Positions 35,236-46,988 of a stretch of 64,000 nt of DNA are shown here, one piece after another (the first letter of the stretch is position 1; each line of letters starts with the position of its first letter). The stretch spans positions 95,564,337 to 95,628,336 of the forward strand of contig CATIUR010000004.1 in the NCBI GenBank assembly GCA_949592205.1. Reading direction: 5' to 3'. The notes under the pieces are model-generated. The model saw only the letters and a program-made list of their open reading frames with translations, did no database searches and was not told where the DNA came from. This DNA comes from Helichrysum umbraculigerum. Lineage: Eukaryota > Streptophyta > Magnoliopsida > Asterales > Asteraceae. The position numbers and the translations under genes are program-made.

Positions 35236-36000
35236 AAAAAAGTTGTCGAAAGTATGCCTTGAGGGATGACAAATCGAAGAGGAGAAAACGCTGAATTTTA
35301 TGGTGCAATTTTCATGATTCTTAATGCATGTTTTATGATTCCATAGAAAAATCCAAAACCGGAGGTGAAAGAATCAAGAGAAACATGCAAAGAACGAAGA
35401 AGATATGCAGCCTGGAAGCCCGCCGATCGTCATCCGGAACACGCAAAAGTTAAATATCTCCAAATTTGGCAAACTTAGTGTCATTAGAAGCATAACGGAA
35501 GAACGAATCCAACGGCGCAAGAATCAAGCAAATTGGGCTTAAAACGAAGAAGTTACGGACGAACCAAGCAACCGAGAAGTCACCGTAAGGCAAATGGAGC
35601 ACCAACCCCCCCCCCCCCCCCCCCCCCTCCCCTACCGTATACAGTAGGTAGGGTGCCATATACGGCACCTACCCTACCATTTGGTCTTCATTTGGTCTTG
35701 ATAAATGGTACCCAGGTGCCATTTGACCCCCCCTGTTGCTTGCTCGCCCCGTGTAACGCTTTGGTGCTTTTTCTTTGTGCTTAAAGGCTTGTACCATGAC
35801 CAACCTCCTTTTCCTATAAATACCCTACTCATTCCCTCATTTCAAACACACCTTACACTTCTCTTATTTCTCTCTCTAGAAATTCTCTCTCTCTCTAGAT
35901 TTTCTTTAGTTTTGTAATTAGTTTAGCTAGTTTCTCTCTCTAGTTTCTCTCTCTAGAGAACTAGAGAGATATAAGTAGTGGTTAGAGCTAGAGGAAAGTT
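35236..36000 (+). mobile_element. LTR remnant related to element E (copy E2)
   Basis: From about 35315 this runs parallel to 54190-54830: same order of blocks ('atgattccatag', 'cgtcatccggaacacgcaaaag', 'ctccaaatttggcaaa', 'acggcgcaagaatcaagcaaa'), then a poly-C tract (35606-35627), CCGTATACGG-type palindromes, a likely TATA box (tataaata at 35815-35822) and a ctctctctag-rich leader. No internal region or matching second LTR is nearby, so it is a solo or truncated LTR; the ends are not defined. Confidence 0.7.
35606..35668. repeat. C22 tract and imperfect CCGTATACGG palindromes
   Basis: 22 consecutive C at 35606-35627, then ctaccgtatacagtag (35632-35647) and gtgccatatacggcac (35653-35668). 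Each is one base short of a perfect 16-bp palindrome, and in each the odd base fits a CG to CA change. Compare the perfect versions at 54525-54560. Confidence 0.9.
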
Positions 36001-36252
36001 GTAATTGGGTAGTCTATAAGTAGGAAACATTAGAGTCCCTATAATGTTATGGATACAATAATCGTTCCTAAACTAAATTATCTCACAATCATTAAACAAT
36101 AAACATCATTTATCATTTAATTGAATTCAGATACCAACATATTAGATGTAATTTCATATATATCTCAGAAATTTTAGTGCGGCATTATAACATTCCTTCA
36201 ACAGTATACAAAATCCAACAAATAATACAGAAAATAAAAATAAAAAACAAAC

Positions 36253-36573
36253 TCATAGTGTTTCTTCAAGTTCTTTAGCTTTCTGTTTTCTATTCAATTC
36301 TTGCTCATAATTCCTCAATCTTTCATCCCATTTTTCCTAAAAAAGGTCAAGCACACATTTATATTCATTAAAACAAAAACCCTAATAAAACAAAAACCCT
36401 AAATCAAAGTAAGATTATAATTATAATTGGTATAAATACATATGCAAATAGAAGGTGAAAGTGGGGACCTTGTAACTGATTTCAAGTCGGTGCATGATGT
36501 AGAAACCAACACCACCGGCGGCGATTGTACCGGCCATGATCCGAACGTATCCCCAACCCATCGATCTCACCAT
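36253..36573 (-). CDS. Small single-pass membrane protein, 62 residues, two exons
   Basis: Exon 1 36573-36469 (ATG...), GT donor, 132-bp intron, AG acceptor, exon 2 36336-36253 ending TGA. Exon 1 reads MVRSMGWGYVRIMAGTIAAG followed by G-V-G-F-Y-I-M-H-R-L-E-I-S-Y-K; exon 2 is a charged helix, EKWDERLRNYEQELNRKQKA then K-E-L-E-E-T-L. Residues about 9-27 form one membrane segment with a small-residue core, followed by a basic/acidic amphipathic helix. The layout recalls small mitochondrial or ER inner-membrane subunits, and I believe similar short proteins exist across plants, but I cannot name it. In-phase splice, clean frame and plausible 5' leader with upstream CT-rich bases suggest a live gene. 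It lies between two inverted satellite blocks. Confidence 0.8.
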
Positions 36574-37688
36574 CGTCTTCTCTGCTCAAACCAGTAATTG
36601 GGCCTTAGATTTTAATATACCTAAACGAACGAATTGGATAATGATTGGGCCACTTTTTTAACTTTGGCCCAAATTGATACATATTTTGTGGGCTAGGTAA
36701 CATATCCCATCTGGGGTAAATGGTAATGTTCAAATATGAAGGTTTTGTTATATGGTAGGAACGCTAAGAATGCAAAACTATTTGATTTCTTTTTATCAAA
36801 AATTAACACTTCATCTTTGACCAATCTCCCTTCCTCTAACTTTAACTCTATAGGGTAAAAATGTCATAAATGTTATATTTTAAATTATCCGGAGTTTTTA
36901 GTTAAATAAGTAGGTTTGAAAAACATAATTACGAATTGGAATGAGAGTATTGTATGCTTACTCCTCTTGAACAATAAAGAGGGGTAAGCAATATAGCTTA
37001 GTAAGTATGGTTAATTACAATAATAAATGAGGAACTCTTTAGTGAACTTCTTCACTTAACACCAAACTCAATTGGTGTATCCCAACTCGATGAGAATTAT
37101 CACACTCAAGTGATATATCATCAAAAGGAACTCTTTAATGTTGATTCGTGGCCAAATACCGAATCAACATCGATTGAGGTTACTAGTTATTTGTTGGCAA
37201 TCGAGAGAAAAGAGATGAGGTGCGTGTTCATTAAAATCAGACAACAAATGAGGCAAATTTAAGACGAACATTAGTGATTCTCAATTGGATTGTAATACGA
37301 TAGTGAGAAGAAAGTTACTGTAATCGAGTAGATGACGATGACTATGACTATGAGGAGGATGGATGGCTGATGGTGATGCTGCAACATAGAAAATAAAAAT
37401 TCCCGTGGTCAAATGCTATGAACGGTTTCAGGAAGTTGGGGGTTCAATACACCGCAGGAAGAGAGGTAGTAATTGAAACTGCTTTGAGACTTTAAACGGT
37501 TGAGATGAAAAGTGGGATGCATTTAGACGGTCCAGATGAAAAAAGCGGTTGACTGAGCTCCATCAATGTATAAGAAGAATGTAAAACATCATTATGTATA
37601 TTATGTCCTACATACGATTACATGCATTCGACGAATATCATTGTGATTTAACGTGTTCTTAATTCCACTAAGTTGATCCAAACTTAAA
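36574..37688. other. Upstream region of the small gene and spacer, no other gene recognised
   Basis: The first ~150 bp would hold the promoter of the 62-residue protein gene (minus strand). Around 36938-36957 a short piece, gagagtattgtatgctt, matches the 174-bp satellite in inverted orientation. Nothing else identified. Confidence 0.45.
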
Positions 37689-38727
37689 TCTATCATATAT
37701 TATAAAGAGTTTGAGGCATAATCTTAAATGAAGAAATAGTAAATTACTATTCTACCCTTTTGACTATCATACTCTACTTTTAAATATTTAAATTAATTAA
37801 ATGCAATTTATTATACAATTAATATCTCATAATTATTTATTGGTTACAAATATAACCCAATAAATGTTTGTCTTTTTCATAACATATTTAAACATTAATG
37901 AATATTTAAATGTATGTTAAGATTGTTTTAATATAAGTATTAATATTAATGAAAAATCATATGTTATTTAGAATTATAACTCACTTTTATTTTCTATATA
38001 TTTTTTATACTAATATATAAATAATCTGCCACCAAATTCACGACTATAAAAAAGAAATACTTAAAATATATATAATATACATTGAAATATGTTATTCAAC
38101 ACTTAAACATTTAAAATGAATCCAGGTACTTATAAAAGTTAATATAATGCTGCTATATAAACGATTTGAACATTTTATTTTGATTTTTTTTACTATATTA
38201 GTTTATACAACGTTAAATGCATAAGTGAAAATATTTTGTAACTATATTAGATATTTGTATCTTAATTTTATTTAACTTTCAATTAATATAATTAAAGATT
38301 GCGATGTGAGTCGAATTAGGTTTGCGGGTCTAAAGTTCACAATATAAACCCGAAAATAATTTGATAAACGGGTTAACGAGTCAAAATTAATCAACTCGGA
38401 TACGGCCTGCATTGTGTTGGTTTGCCAGTCAACCTGTTGACCTGGACTTTAACCTAAACCCAACAAGATAAATTAAACGAATCGGCGCCTCGACGGGTTA
38501 AGACTTGAGAATACAACTCTTCCTCATTCATTTCACAAAAAATTTCAAGTTGTGTCGAAAATTATCACCGCCATGTATAATCATTTGAAATATAATGCAT
38601 ATAAAATAATGTACAAATTGGTATAGTATTATTGTTTTACCATTTGCTTAAGTATGACATGTCGTTGAACAAACCTATTGTGAGTATAATCATATGTCGT
38701 CGCTGCATTGCGCGGGTAAAATGCTAG
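37689..38727 (+). mobile_element. Candidate degenerate Helitron, about 1 kb
   Basis: Starts near TCTATCATATATTATAAAGA and ends gcgcgggtaaaatgCTAG followed by T at 38728. The 3' end resembles Helitron ends with a CG-rich subterminal stem, but the left arm of the stem is decayed (cgtcgctgcattgcgcggg). No coding. Boundaries are soft. Confidence 0.45.
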
Positions 38728-39495
38728 TTATTATTGAATTGATACTAAATACTTAGTTATTATTAATTTAATCCTTGTTGAGTACTTGATAAATCTGTTA
38801 ACAAGTTTATGAGCACTTATTATAAAATTCAACAGTAATTTAAAAGTTTATTATATACAATAAAAAGTCTCAATAGGTTGATATTATACACATTATTAAT
38901 GTCAGATCTTAATATATTAATTTTCGAAGCACTTAAGGCTGCCTTATGGAGTATCATAATCTACTAGTGAATAGACGTGTGATAACACATAAACATCTCT
39001 TTAATAACCTACTATGACTCAATATTGTGATTATTGCCTACACAAACCCAAATTAACACCAACGCATAAAATATATAAAAATTAAAACAAAAATAGATGT
39101 AACATCTCAAAAATTTAAGATATCATTTTAATAAGTAAAGAAATATTATTGTGGTAAAAGTGAAATATATTGTTTTAAGTTATTATTGTTTTAGGTGACA
39201 TAAAATAATAATAACTGTGAAATGGTTTTTAAGTTCCAGACTATAATAATCACGGGGAGTAAAAACGACTCGAATAAACGTTTAGCGATTAACCGAATAA
39301 CGAATTAACGAGTAAACGACCACAGAATGTAACACATTCTAGAAATCGAATTAATCACACAAACTCAGGTGTGGGGGCCCACAAGGGGGACGAAGAATTT
39401 TTCTCTATAAAGGTCTATTTTTTGATATCGCACGAGGCCTCTTAAATTCATTTGACAGCCCAGGTACTTTGTGTCGTGTTTTTCTACTATTTGAC
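38728..39495. other. AT-rich spacer, no gene recognised
   Basis: No coding, RNA or TE terminus identified. Confidence 0.45.
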
Positions 39496-39684
39496 CACTG
39501 GCGGATCCAGAATTTTGAGTGACCCGTATGAGTGACCCGTAGCAATGGGTATCCCAATTTTTCTGAACCCGTAGCACAAACAAGAAATGCAAATAAAAAT
39601 GCTATTTTTCAATAAATTACACTGCGTATTGAAAATGGACCCATAGCAACCGCTACCTCTACCTTCTTTATGGCTCCGCCCCTG
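39496..39684. mobile_element. Short MITE-like element with imperfect inverted ends
   Basis: Left end cactggcggatccag and right end, inverted, caggggcggagcca: an imperfect inverted repeat of about 14 bp. 189 bp inside, with 'gacccgtagca'-type repeats. Sequences of this '(g)ggcggatcc...ggctccgccc' kind are widespread in plant genomes. No clear TSD found, so the superfamily is not assigned. Confidence 0.5.
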
Positions 39685-40867
39685 TATTTTACATGTTTTA
39701 CTTAACGAATAAGAAAAGAAGTGACCAGCATCACGCCACATATTAAATCTATCGAGTGATCTTGATATTACTTTGTACTTGATGTAAATTGTAGATTTAG
39801 TTAAATCTTAATTTCTTGATAATTTTTACAAAAGTTGAAAGAAGCCACTCATGTTCTTCTAATATCTGCTTTAATGTACGTGTAGCTACTTTATTCACAT
39901 TCCATTTCCTTTAAAACTTTCCTCATCTTTTTGGCTTCTTTTTTCTTCTTTTCAAAGATGCAAACAGATATACCCATTACATGTTTGTTAACTCTCATTA
40001 GTCAATTACAAATAACATTAGTCTAATGTCAAGATGTTCTGCTCCTCTCATTTCCACTTTTGCATTGATTGAAAGTACCCAACAATGTCATCACTTCTTT
40101 CTTTACTTTGCGTAAACTTACAACGTCGTAGATTGGATGCTGGAATCTTGAATGCTTTCGGAAAGTCATACTGTCGTGGCACATACTACAATCTTTTTAA
40201 TGCATACAACACATTTCTTTTGGAGAAACTAGTTACATGTCACACGAGAAGAACAAGGCCTGACCCGATCCTTTTATAAGCCCAGTTGCACTTAGAAAGC
40301 TCGGCAGTCCATAACCAGATTGCGCTCAGTTCATGTCAATCTTGTATCTATTAAACATTAAACATCCTATTAAAGGAGTTACTATATATTTGTGTTCATT
40401 GCTCTTTCAGTTCTTCATGTTGTCTTGCATCTGCGTTTTGTATTTAAAGCTAAAGTTACCCATTCCTCTTGTTGCAAGTTTTATGATGTTACAAGCTACA
40501 ATCAGTAATATACCAATCAGAACACAGCAAACATTACTCATAATGATAGATTGCCAATACTTTTTGCAAATTTTGTTGTTGGAGAGGGCTTTTTTGGAGC
40601 TGTTTTTAGGGCCAAGATTCTAAACAAAAGACTACTGTAGAATTGCTGGGCTGGCCCATAATCAGTCTCCAAGCTTTTAAGTACCCTGTTTTGTTCTTCT
40701 CCCAGTCACAAACATAGCAGTTTAAAGTGACACCTTTCATGCCACCATAAATGTTGATATGGTACTAGTAATAGCCTTAAGGTATGAAGTATAAACTAAA
40801 GTGTTAATAAGCATTCGTAAACAGTATTAAAGATGGTATGCGGTCATGGCCAAATAGCCATCTCCGT

Positions 40868-40868
<1 letters not shown>
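39685..40868. other. Spacer with no supported gene
   Basis: Two modest open frames on the plus strand (40085-40279 and 40333-40623) have no recognisable domain, and their composition is not distinct from the surroundings; I do not call them genes. Confidence 0.4.

Positions 40869-40870
<2 letters not shown>

Positions 40871-40918
<48 letters not shown>
40871..40918. repeat. (TA)24 microsatellite between 16-bp direct repeats
   Basis: 24 uninterrupted TA units. The word aaatagccatctccgt stands on both sides (40852-40867 and 40919-40934). Confidence 0.95.
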
Positions 40919-40923
<5 letters not shown>

Positions 40924-41317
40924 GCCATCTCCGTGATGTGTGCTAAGTATAGGCAATTATAATTACAAGCTTTAAATTAAGGAAATACTAAATAATACTA
41001 TCACACAATTCAAGCAAGATTGACCCATTCATGTAATATAGCTTAATAAGTAAGTCCAAATTCGAACACAAGGAACACAAGAAACGTGATTCTTATTTAT
41101 AACTAATTATCTATTTATTTCTAATTACAAATATTTACAATTATAATACAATTAAATAAAAGGATCCAATTTACAATAATATACAAGATAAGGGGGACGT
41201 TTTAGTTCCGAACGAACATATTTATATTTGATACAGATTCTAATAGATAAGTTTCAGGAACAACTGAATAATACTCAATTGGATAGAAGATTATAATTAT
41301 TCAAACTATTATTTATT

Positions 41318-43113
41318 AAACTTATTATATGTATTTATGTCTATTTGCTTTGTTGGCTATTATTACTGGTGAATTACTAATGTAGAAAATTGCTTAAGGT
41401 TAAGCTAATCTTCATCATAGCAATACAGTCATAAGGTTACGCAAAGTATCACTAATTAATAAGATATATCGTCAGTTTATTAATACAATTTCTAAGGTTA
41501 GGCTTGAATCGCAATATTACTCTATATTAATGATTTCAGGTATTTAAATCGTAACAGCAACGCTTAAACTACCGACGATTTCACGAAAATGAGAGTATTG
41601 TATGCTTTTCTCTTAGCTATACGATTTTTTATTCAATATCCTTTTTCACGGCTACAAAACATTCAGTTACGGACATAACTGAAGTATATTCGCAGTACAG
41701 AAAATCGTTTCACTTATTTAAAACGTAACAGCAAGGTTAAAATATCGACGATTTCACGAAAATGAGAGTATTTTATGCTTTTCTCTAGGGCTGTAAATGA
41801 GTCGAGTCAGCTCGCAAGCTACTCGAGTTCGACTCGTTAAAAGCTCGATTCGAGCCGAGCCTAAACGAGCTCGAGCTCGAGCTTGAACATACTTTAAAGC
41901 TCGTTTAATAAACGAGCTCGAGCTCGAGCTTCTTATATCGAGCTCGAACAAGCTCGCGAGCCTAAACGAGCTTTTCATTTATACACATATATAATTTTTT
42001 ATATGTAATTTTAGTATATAAGTATATAATACTACTAATATACCTACATAAGAATGAATATAATATTGACAAATTGTATTATATATAGCTAAAAATTAGA
42101 AAAATAAATAAATAAATATTATTTATTAATAAAATATATAATTAAAATTTTTTTTTATGGGATAAACGAGTCGAGCCCGAGCCGAGCTCGAACTTGTATA
42201 ATATCAAACTTATTCAAACTTATTATATGTATTTATGTCTATTTGCTTTGTTGGCTATTATTACTGGTGAATTACTAATGTAGAAAATTGCTTAAGGTTA
42301 AGCTAATCTTCATCATAGCAATACAGTCATAAGGTTACGCAAAGTATCACTAATTAATAAGATATATCGTCAGTTTATTAATACAATTTCTAAGGTTAGG
42401 CTTGAATCGCAATATTACTCTATATTAATGATTTCAGGTATTTAAATCGTAACAGCAACGCTTAAACTACCGACGATTTCACGAAAATGAGAGTATTGTA
42501 TGCTTTTCTCTTAGCTATACGATTTTTTATTCAATATCCTTTTTCACGGCTACAAAACATTCAGTTACGGACATAACTGAAGTATATTCGCAGTACAGAA
42601 AATCGTTTCACTTATTTAAAACGTAACAGCAAGGTTAAAATATCGACGATTTCACGAAAATGAGAGTATTTTATGCTTTTCTCTAGGGCTGTAAATGAGT
42701 CGAGTCAGCTCGCAAGCTACTCGAGTTCGACTCGTTAAAAGCTCGATTCGAGCCGAGCCTAAACGAGCTCGAGCTCGAGCTTGAACATACTTTAAAGCTC
42801 GTTTAATAAACGAGCTCGAGCTCGAGCTTCTTATATCGAGCTCGAACAAGCTCGCGAGCCTAAACGAGCTTTTCATTTATACACATATATAATTTTTTAT
42901 ATGTAATTTTAGTATATAAGTATATAATACTACTAATATACCTACATAAGAATGAATATAATATTGACAAATTGTATTATATATAGCTAAAAATTAGAAA
43001 AATAAATAAATAAATATTATTTATTAATAAAATATATAATTAAAATTTTTTTTTATGGGATAAACGAGTCGAGCCCGAGCCGAGCTCGAACTTGTATAAT
43101 ATCAAACGTGCCG
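41318..43113. repeat. 898-bp tandem duplication
   Basis: 41318-42215 and 42216-43113 are direct copies offset by exactly 898 bp with no difference noticed on reading; a 74-residue frame inside is identical in both. The unit spans flanking DNA, one and a half 174-bp satellite monomers and most of a hAT element, so it arose after the hAT insertion. The junction at about 42209-42216 has short shared words (caaac / aaac) and a few filler bases. Confidence 0.9.
41786..42215. mobile_element. hAT element, right end lost at duplication junction
   Basis: Left end tagggctgtaaatgag and most of the body are as in the complete copy downstream, but it stops at the 898-bp duplication junction. It carries the same left-side cttttctc at 41778-41785. 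Confidence 0.85.
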
Positions 43114-43236
43114 AGCTCGAGCTTTATATACCAGGCTCGAAACGAGCCGAGCTCGAGCTCGAGCTTACTGAATTTCAAACGAGCCGAGCTCGAGCCTAGG
43201 CAAGCTCGGGCTCGGCTCGGCTCGTTTACAGCCCTA
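42684..43236. mobile_element. Non-autonomous hAT element rich in ctcgagctcgag, 553 bp
   Basis: Inverted ends tagggctgtaaatgagtcg and tagggctgtaaacgagccg, with the 8-bp TSD cttttctc at 42676-42683 and 43237-43244 inside a satellite monomer. Both arms are long runs of gagctcgagc, self-complementary at many registers, around an AT-rich centre. No transposase. It is the complete version of the element duplicated at 41786. Confidence 0.9.
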
Positions 43237-44115
43237 CTTTTCTCATAGCTATACGAATTTTTATTCAATATCGTTTTTCACGGCTACAAAACATTCAGTT
43301 ACGGACATAACTAAAGTATATTCGCAGTACAGAAAATCGTTTCAGGTATTTAAATCGTAACAGCAACGCTTAAACTACCGACGATTTCACGAAAAGTATT
43401 GTATGCTTTTCTCTTAGCTATACGATTTTTTATTCAATATCCTTTTTCACGGCTACAACATTCAGTTACGGACATAACTGAAGTATATTCGCAGTACAAA
43501 AAATCATTTCAGGTATTTAAAACGTAACAGCAACGGTTAAAATACCGACGATTTCACGAAGATAAGAGTATTTTATGTTTTTCTCATAGCTATACGATTT
43601 TTTATCCAATATCCTTTTTCACGGCTTCAAAACATTTAGTTACGGACATAACTGAAGTATATTCGCAGTACAGAAAATCGTTTCAGGTATTGAAAATGTA
43701 ACACCAACGGTTAAAATACCGACGATTTCACGAAAATGAGAGTATTGTATGCTTTTCTCATAGCTATACGATTTTTTATTCAATATCCTTTTTCGCGGCT
43801 TCAAAACATTCATTTACGGACATAACTGAAGTATATTCGCAGTACAGAAAATCCTTTTAGGTATTTAAATCATAACAGCAACGCTTAAAATACCGACGAT
43901 TTCACGAAAATGAGAGTATTGTATGCTTTTCTCTTAGCTATACGATTTTTTATTCAATATCCTTTTTCACGGCTACAACATTCAGTTACGGACATAACTG
44001 AAGTATATTCGCAGTACAAAAAATCATTTCAGGTATTTAAAACGTAACAGCAACGGTTAAAATACCGACGATTTCACGAAAATGAGAGTATTATATGTTT
44101 TTCTCATAGCTATAC

Positions 44116-45156
44116 TGTTGAGTCACTGGTCGCTGACCATGTTGAGTCGCTGGTCGCTGACCAACTCAACTGTTCACTACTCGATGAAGAAATGGATTGT
44201 ATCAAAGCTGTTGTTGTTGAAGATAGGTTTCGCTGATCGTCATTCATTCTACTTGATATGCCGAGGAAGAATAAAGTTCAACTTGATGTGTCGCTGATCA
44301 ACGTCAGCGAGAGCTTTACTTCTTCAAATCAATAAAGGCAAAAGTCACTGTCAGAATAACAACTAGTCACTGAAGATCTCTAGTTCAGGTCATTCTACAA
44401 GAGTATGTTAGCTCGCAGTGAGTGAGGAGGGTTACTGCATCTTCAGGGACTATTCAATAAAGCCTCTCAAATCATCAAGTACAGAAAGTACTGTACTTAT
44501 CTATACATCAGCAAGAGCGTTCAAACTTGAAGTATGTCCGAAAGATTACGTGGCATCAAATGATTGGTTTTAAGGTAACGAGATATTTGCGGTAACAGAA
44601 TTGGGACCCGCAGAATGTCGGTTCATCAGAGATCAAGCCAATCAAGCAGTGATACGTGTCATTCCAAGATCCGATATTTTAGGAACTCTTGTAGTATAAA
44701 TAGTCCAGTGTTTTGTACTGTAGAGGCTAGTCGTTTAAATCGTGTTAATCACTTGTATGTCAGTGAGTAGTTAGTCTAAGCACGACTTAACGATCCAGCG
44801 AGTGAACAGTCAACGTGTTTGTCCACTGCTGTTCATCTCATTTGTAATAGATTAGCTAAGTGTTTGAATTGGATTAACTTTGGTTAATCCATTCCACATT
44901 CAACACTTGTGAATTGTATGATCAATATAATTTATCATTTCAGCTACTATTACTTTGTTACTTTGATATTGTCATATCTATAATATGTTATCATATACTC
45001 TGTTTATATCCGGTTAAGCTCAAGCAATTAAAAACTATTGAATTAACTTAGTTAAAATCAGAAAAAGTTTTTAATTGCATTCAACCCCCCTTCTACAATT
45101 AAACTTTACACTTTGCGATTCCAATTCACTAAACAATAGTGATTCCGGGACTCTCA
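44116..45156 (+). mobile_element. Solo LTR, 1041 bp, in the satellite array
   Basis: Starts tgttgagtca, ends ggactctca, with a 5-bp TSD, tatac, at 44111-44115 and 45157-45161. A TATA box (tataaata, 44695-44702) lies in the middle and the tail is 'caaccccccttctacaatt...'. No primer site or internal region follows, so it is the remnant of LTR-LTR recombination. The style of the ends resembles Ty1/copia (SIRE-like) LTRs; that assignment is tentative. Orientation is inferred from the TATA box. Confidence 0.85.
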
Positions 45157-46988
45157 TATACGATTTTTTTTATCCAATATCCTTTTTCACGGCTTCAAAA
45201 CATTCGGTTACGGACATAACTGAAGTATATTCGCTGTACATAAAATCGTTTCAGGTATTCAAAATGTAACACCAACGGTTAAAATACCGACGATTTCACG
45301 AAAATGAGAGTATTTTATGCTTTTCTCATAGCTATATGATTTTTTATTCAATATCCTTTTTCACGGCTTCAAAACATTCATTTACGGACATAACAGAAGT
45401 ATATTTGCAGTACAGAAAATCATTTCAGGTATTTAAAACGTAACAACAACGCTTAAAATACCGACGATTTCACGAAAATGAGAGTATTGTATGCTTTTCT
45501 CATAGCTATACGATTTTTTATTCAATATCGTTTTTCACGGCTACAAAACATTTAGTTACGGACATAACTGAAGTATATTCGCAGTATAGAAAATCGTTTC
45601 ACTTATTTAAATCGTAACAGCAACGGTTAAAATACCGACGATTTCACGAAAATGAGAGTATTGTATGCTTTTCTCATAGCTATACGATTTTTTATTGAAT
45701 ATCGTTTTTCACGGCTATAAAACATTCAGTTACGGACATAACTGAAGTATATTCGCAGTACAGAAAATCATTTCAGGTATTTAAATCGTTACAGCAACGC
45801 TTAAACTACCGACGATTTCACGAAAATGAGAGTATTGTATGCTTTTCTCTTAGATATACGATTTTTTTATTCAATATCCTTTTTCACGGCTACAAAACAT
45901 TCAGTTACGGACATAACTGAAGTATATTCGCAGTACAGAAAATCGTTTCACTTATTTAAAACGTAACAACAAGGTTAAAATACCGACGATTTCACGAAAA
46001 TGAGAGTATTTTATGCTTTTCTCATAGCTATACGATTTTTTATTCAATATCGTTTTTCACGGCTACAAAACATTCAGTTATGGACATAACTGAAGTATAT
46101 TCGCAGTACAGAAAATCGTTTCAGTTATTTAAATCGTAACAACAACGCTTAAACTACCGACGATTTCACGAAAATGAGAGTATTGTATGCTTTTCTCTTA
46201 GCTATACGATTTTTTATTCAATATCTTTTTTCGCGGCTACAAAACATTCAGTTACGGACATAACTGAAGTATATTCGCAGTACAGAAAATCATTTCAGGT
46301 ATTTAAAACGTAACAGCAAGGTTAAAATACCGACGATTTCACGAAAATGAGAGTATTTTATGCTTTTCTCATAGCTATACGATTTTTTATTCAATATCGT
46401 TTTTCACGGCTACAAAACTTTCAGTTACGGACATAACTGAAGTATATTCGCAGTACAGAAAATCGTTTCAGGTATTTAAATCGTAACAACAACGGACAAA
46501 ATACCGACGATTTCACGAAAATGAGAGTATTGTATGCTTTTCTCATAGCTATACGATTTTTTATTCAATATCGTTTTTCACGGCTACAAAACATTCAGTT
46601 ACGGACATAGCTGAAGTATATTCGCAGTACAGAAAATCGTTTCAGGTATTTAAATCGTAACATCAACGCTTAAAATACCGACGATTTCACGAAAATGAGA
46701 GTATTGTATGTTTTTCTCTTAGCTATACTATTTTTTATTCAATATCCTTTTTCACGGCTACAACATTCAGTTACGGACATAACTGGAGTATATTCGCAGT
46801 ACAAAAAATCATTTCAGGTATTTAAAACGTAACACCAATGGTTAAAATACCGACGATTTCACGAAAATGAGAGTATTGTATGTTTTTCTCATAGCTATAC
46901 GATTTTTTATCCAATATCCTTTTTCACGGCTTCAAAACATTCAGCTACGGACATAACTGGAGTATATTCGCAGTACAGAAAATCGTTT

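Larger units (their letters stand above)
41533..46988 (-). repeat. 174-bp satellite array, minus orientation, interrupted
   Basis: The same monomer as 33482-35235 but inverted. Blocks: 41533-41785, 42431-42683 (copy from the 898-bp duplication), 43245-44115 and 45157-46988. Period 174 bp (for example 45349 to 45523). Interruptions are the hAT element and the solo LTR, both with TSDs made of satellite sequence, so they landed in a pre-existing array. Some monomers have -3 or -4 base variants (43456, 43977, 46760). Confidence 0.93.

Noticed and set aside
35606..35627. C22 tract as pure sequencing artefact
   Set aside because: A similar tract stands at the same LTR position in E1 (54500-54520), so it is a real element feature, though exact length may be unreliable.
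40085..40279. Possible small gene
   Set aside because: No domain, splice or homology signal; length is expected by chance in this amount of DNA.
41754..41978. 74-residue Arg/Ser-rich frame, identical at 42652-42876
   Set aside because: It lies in the gagctcgagc repeats of the hAT element; identity is due to the 898-bp duplication.
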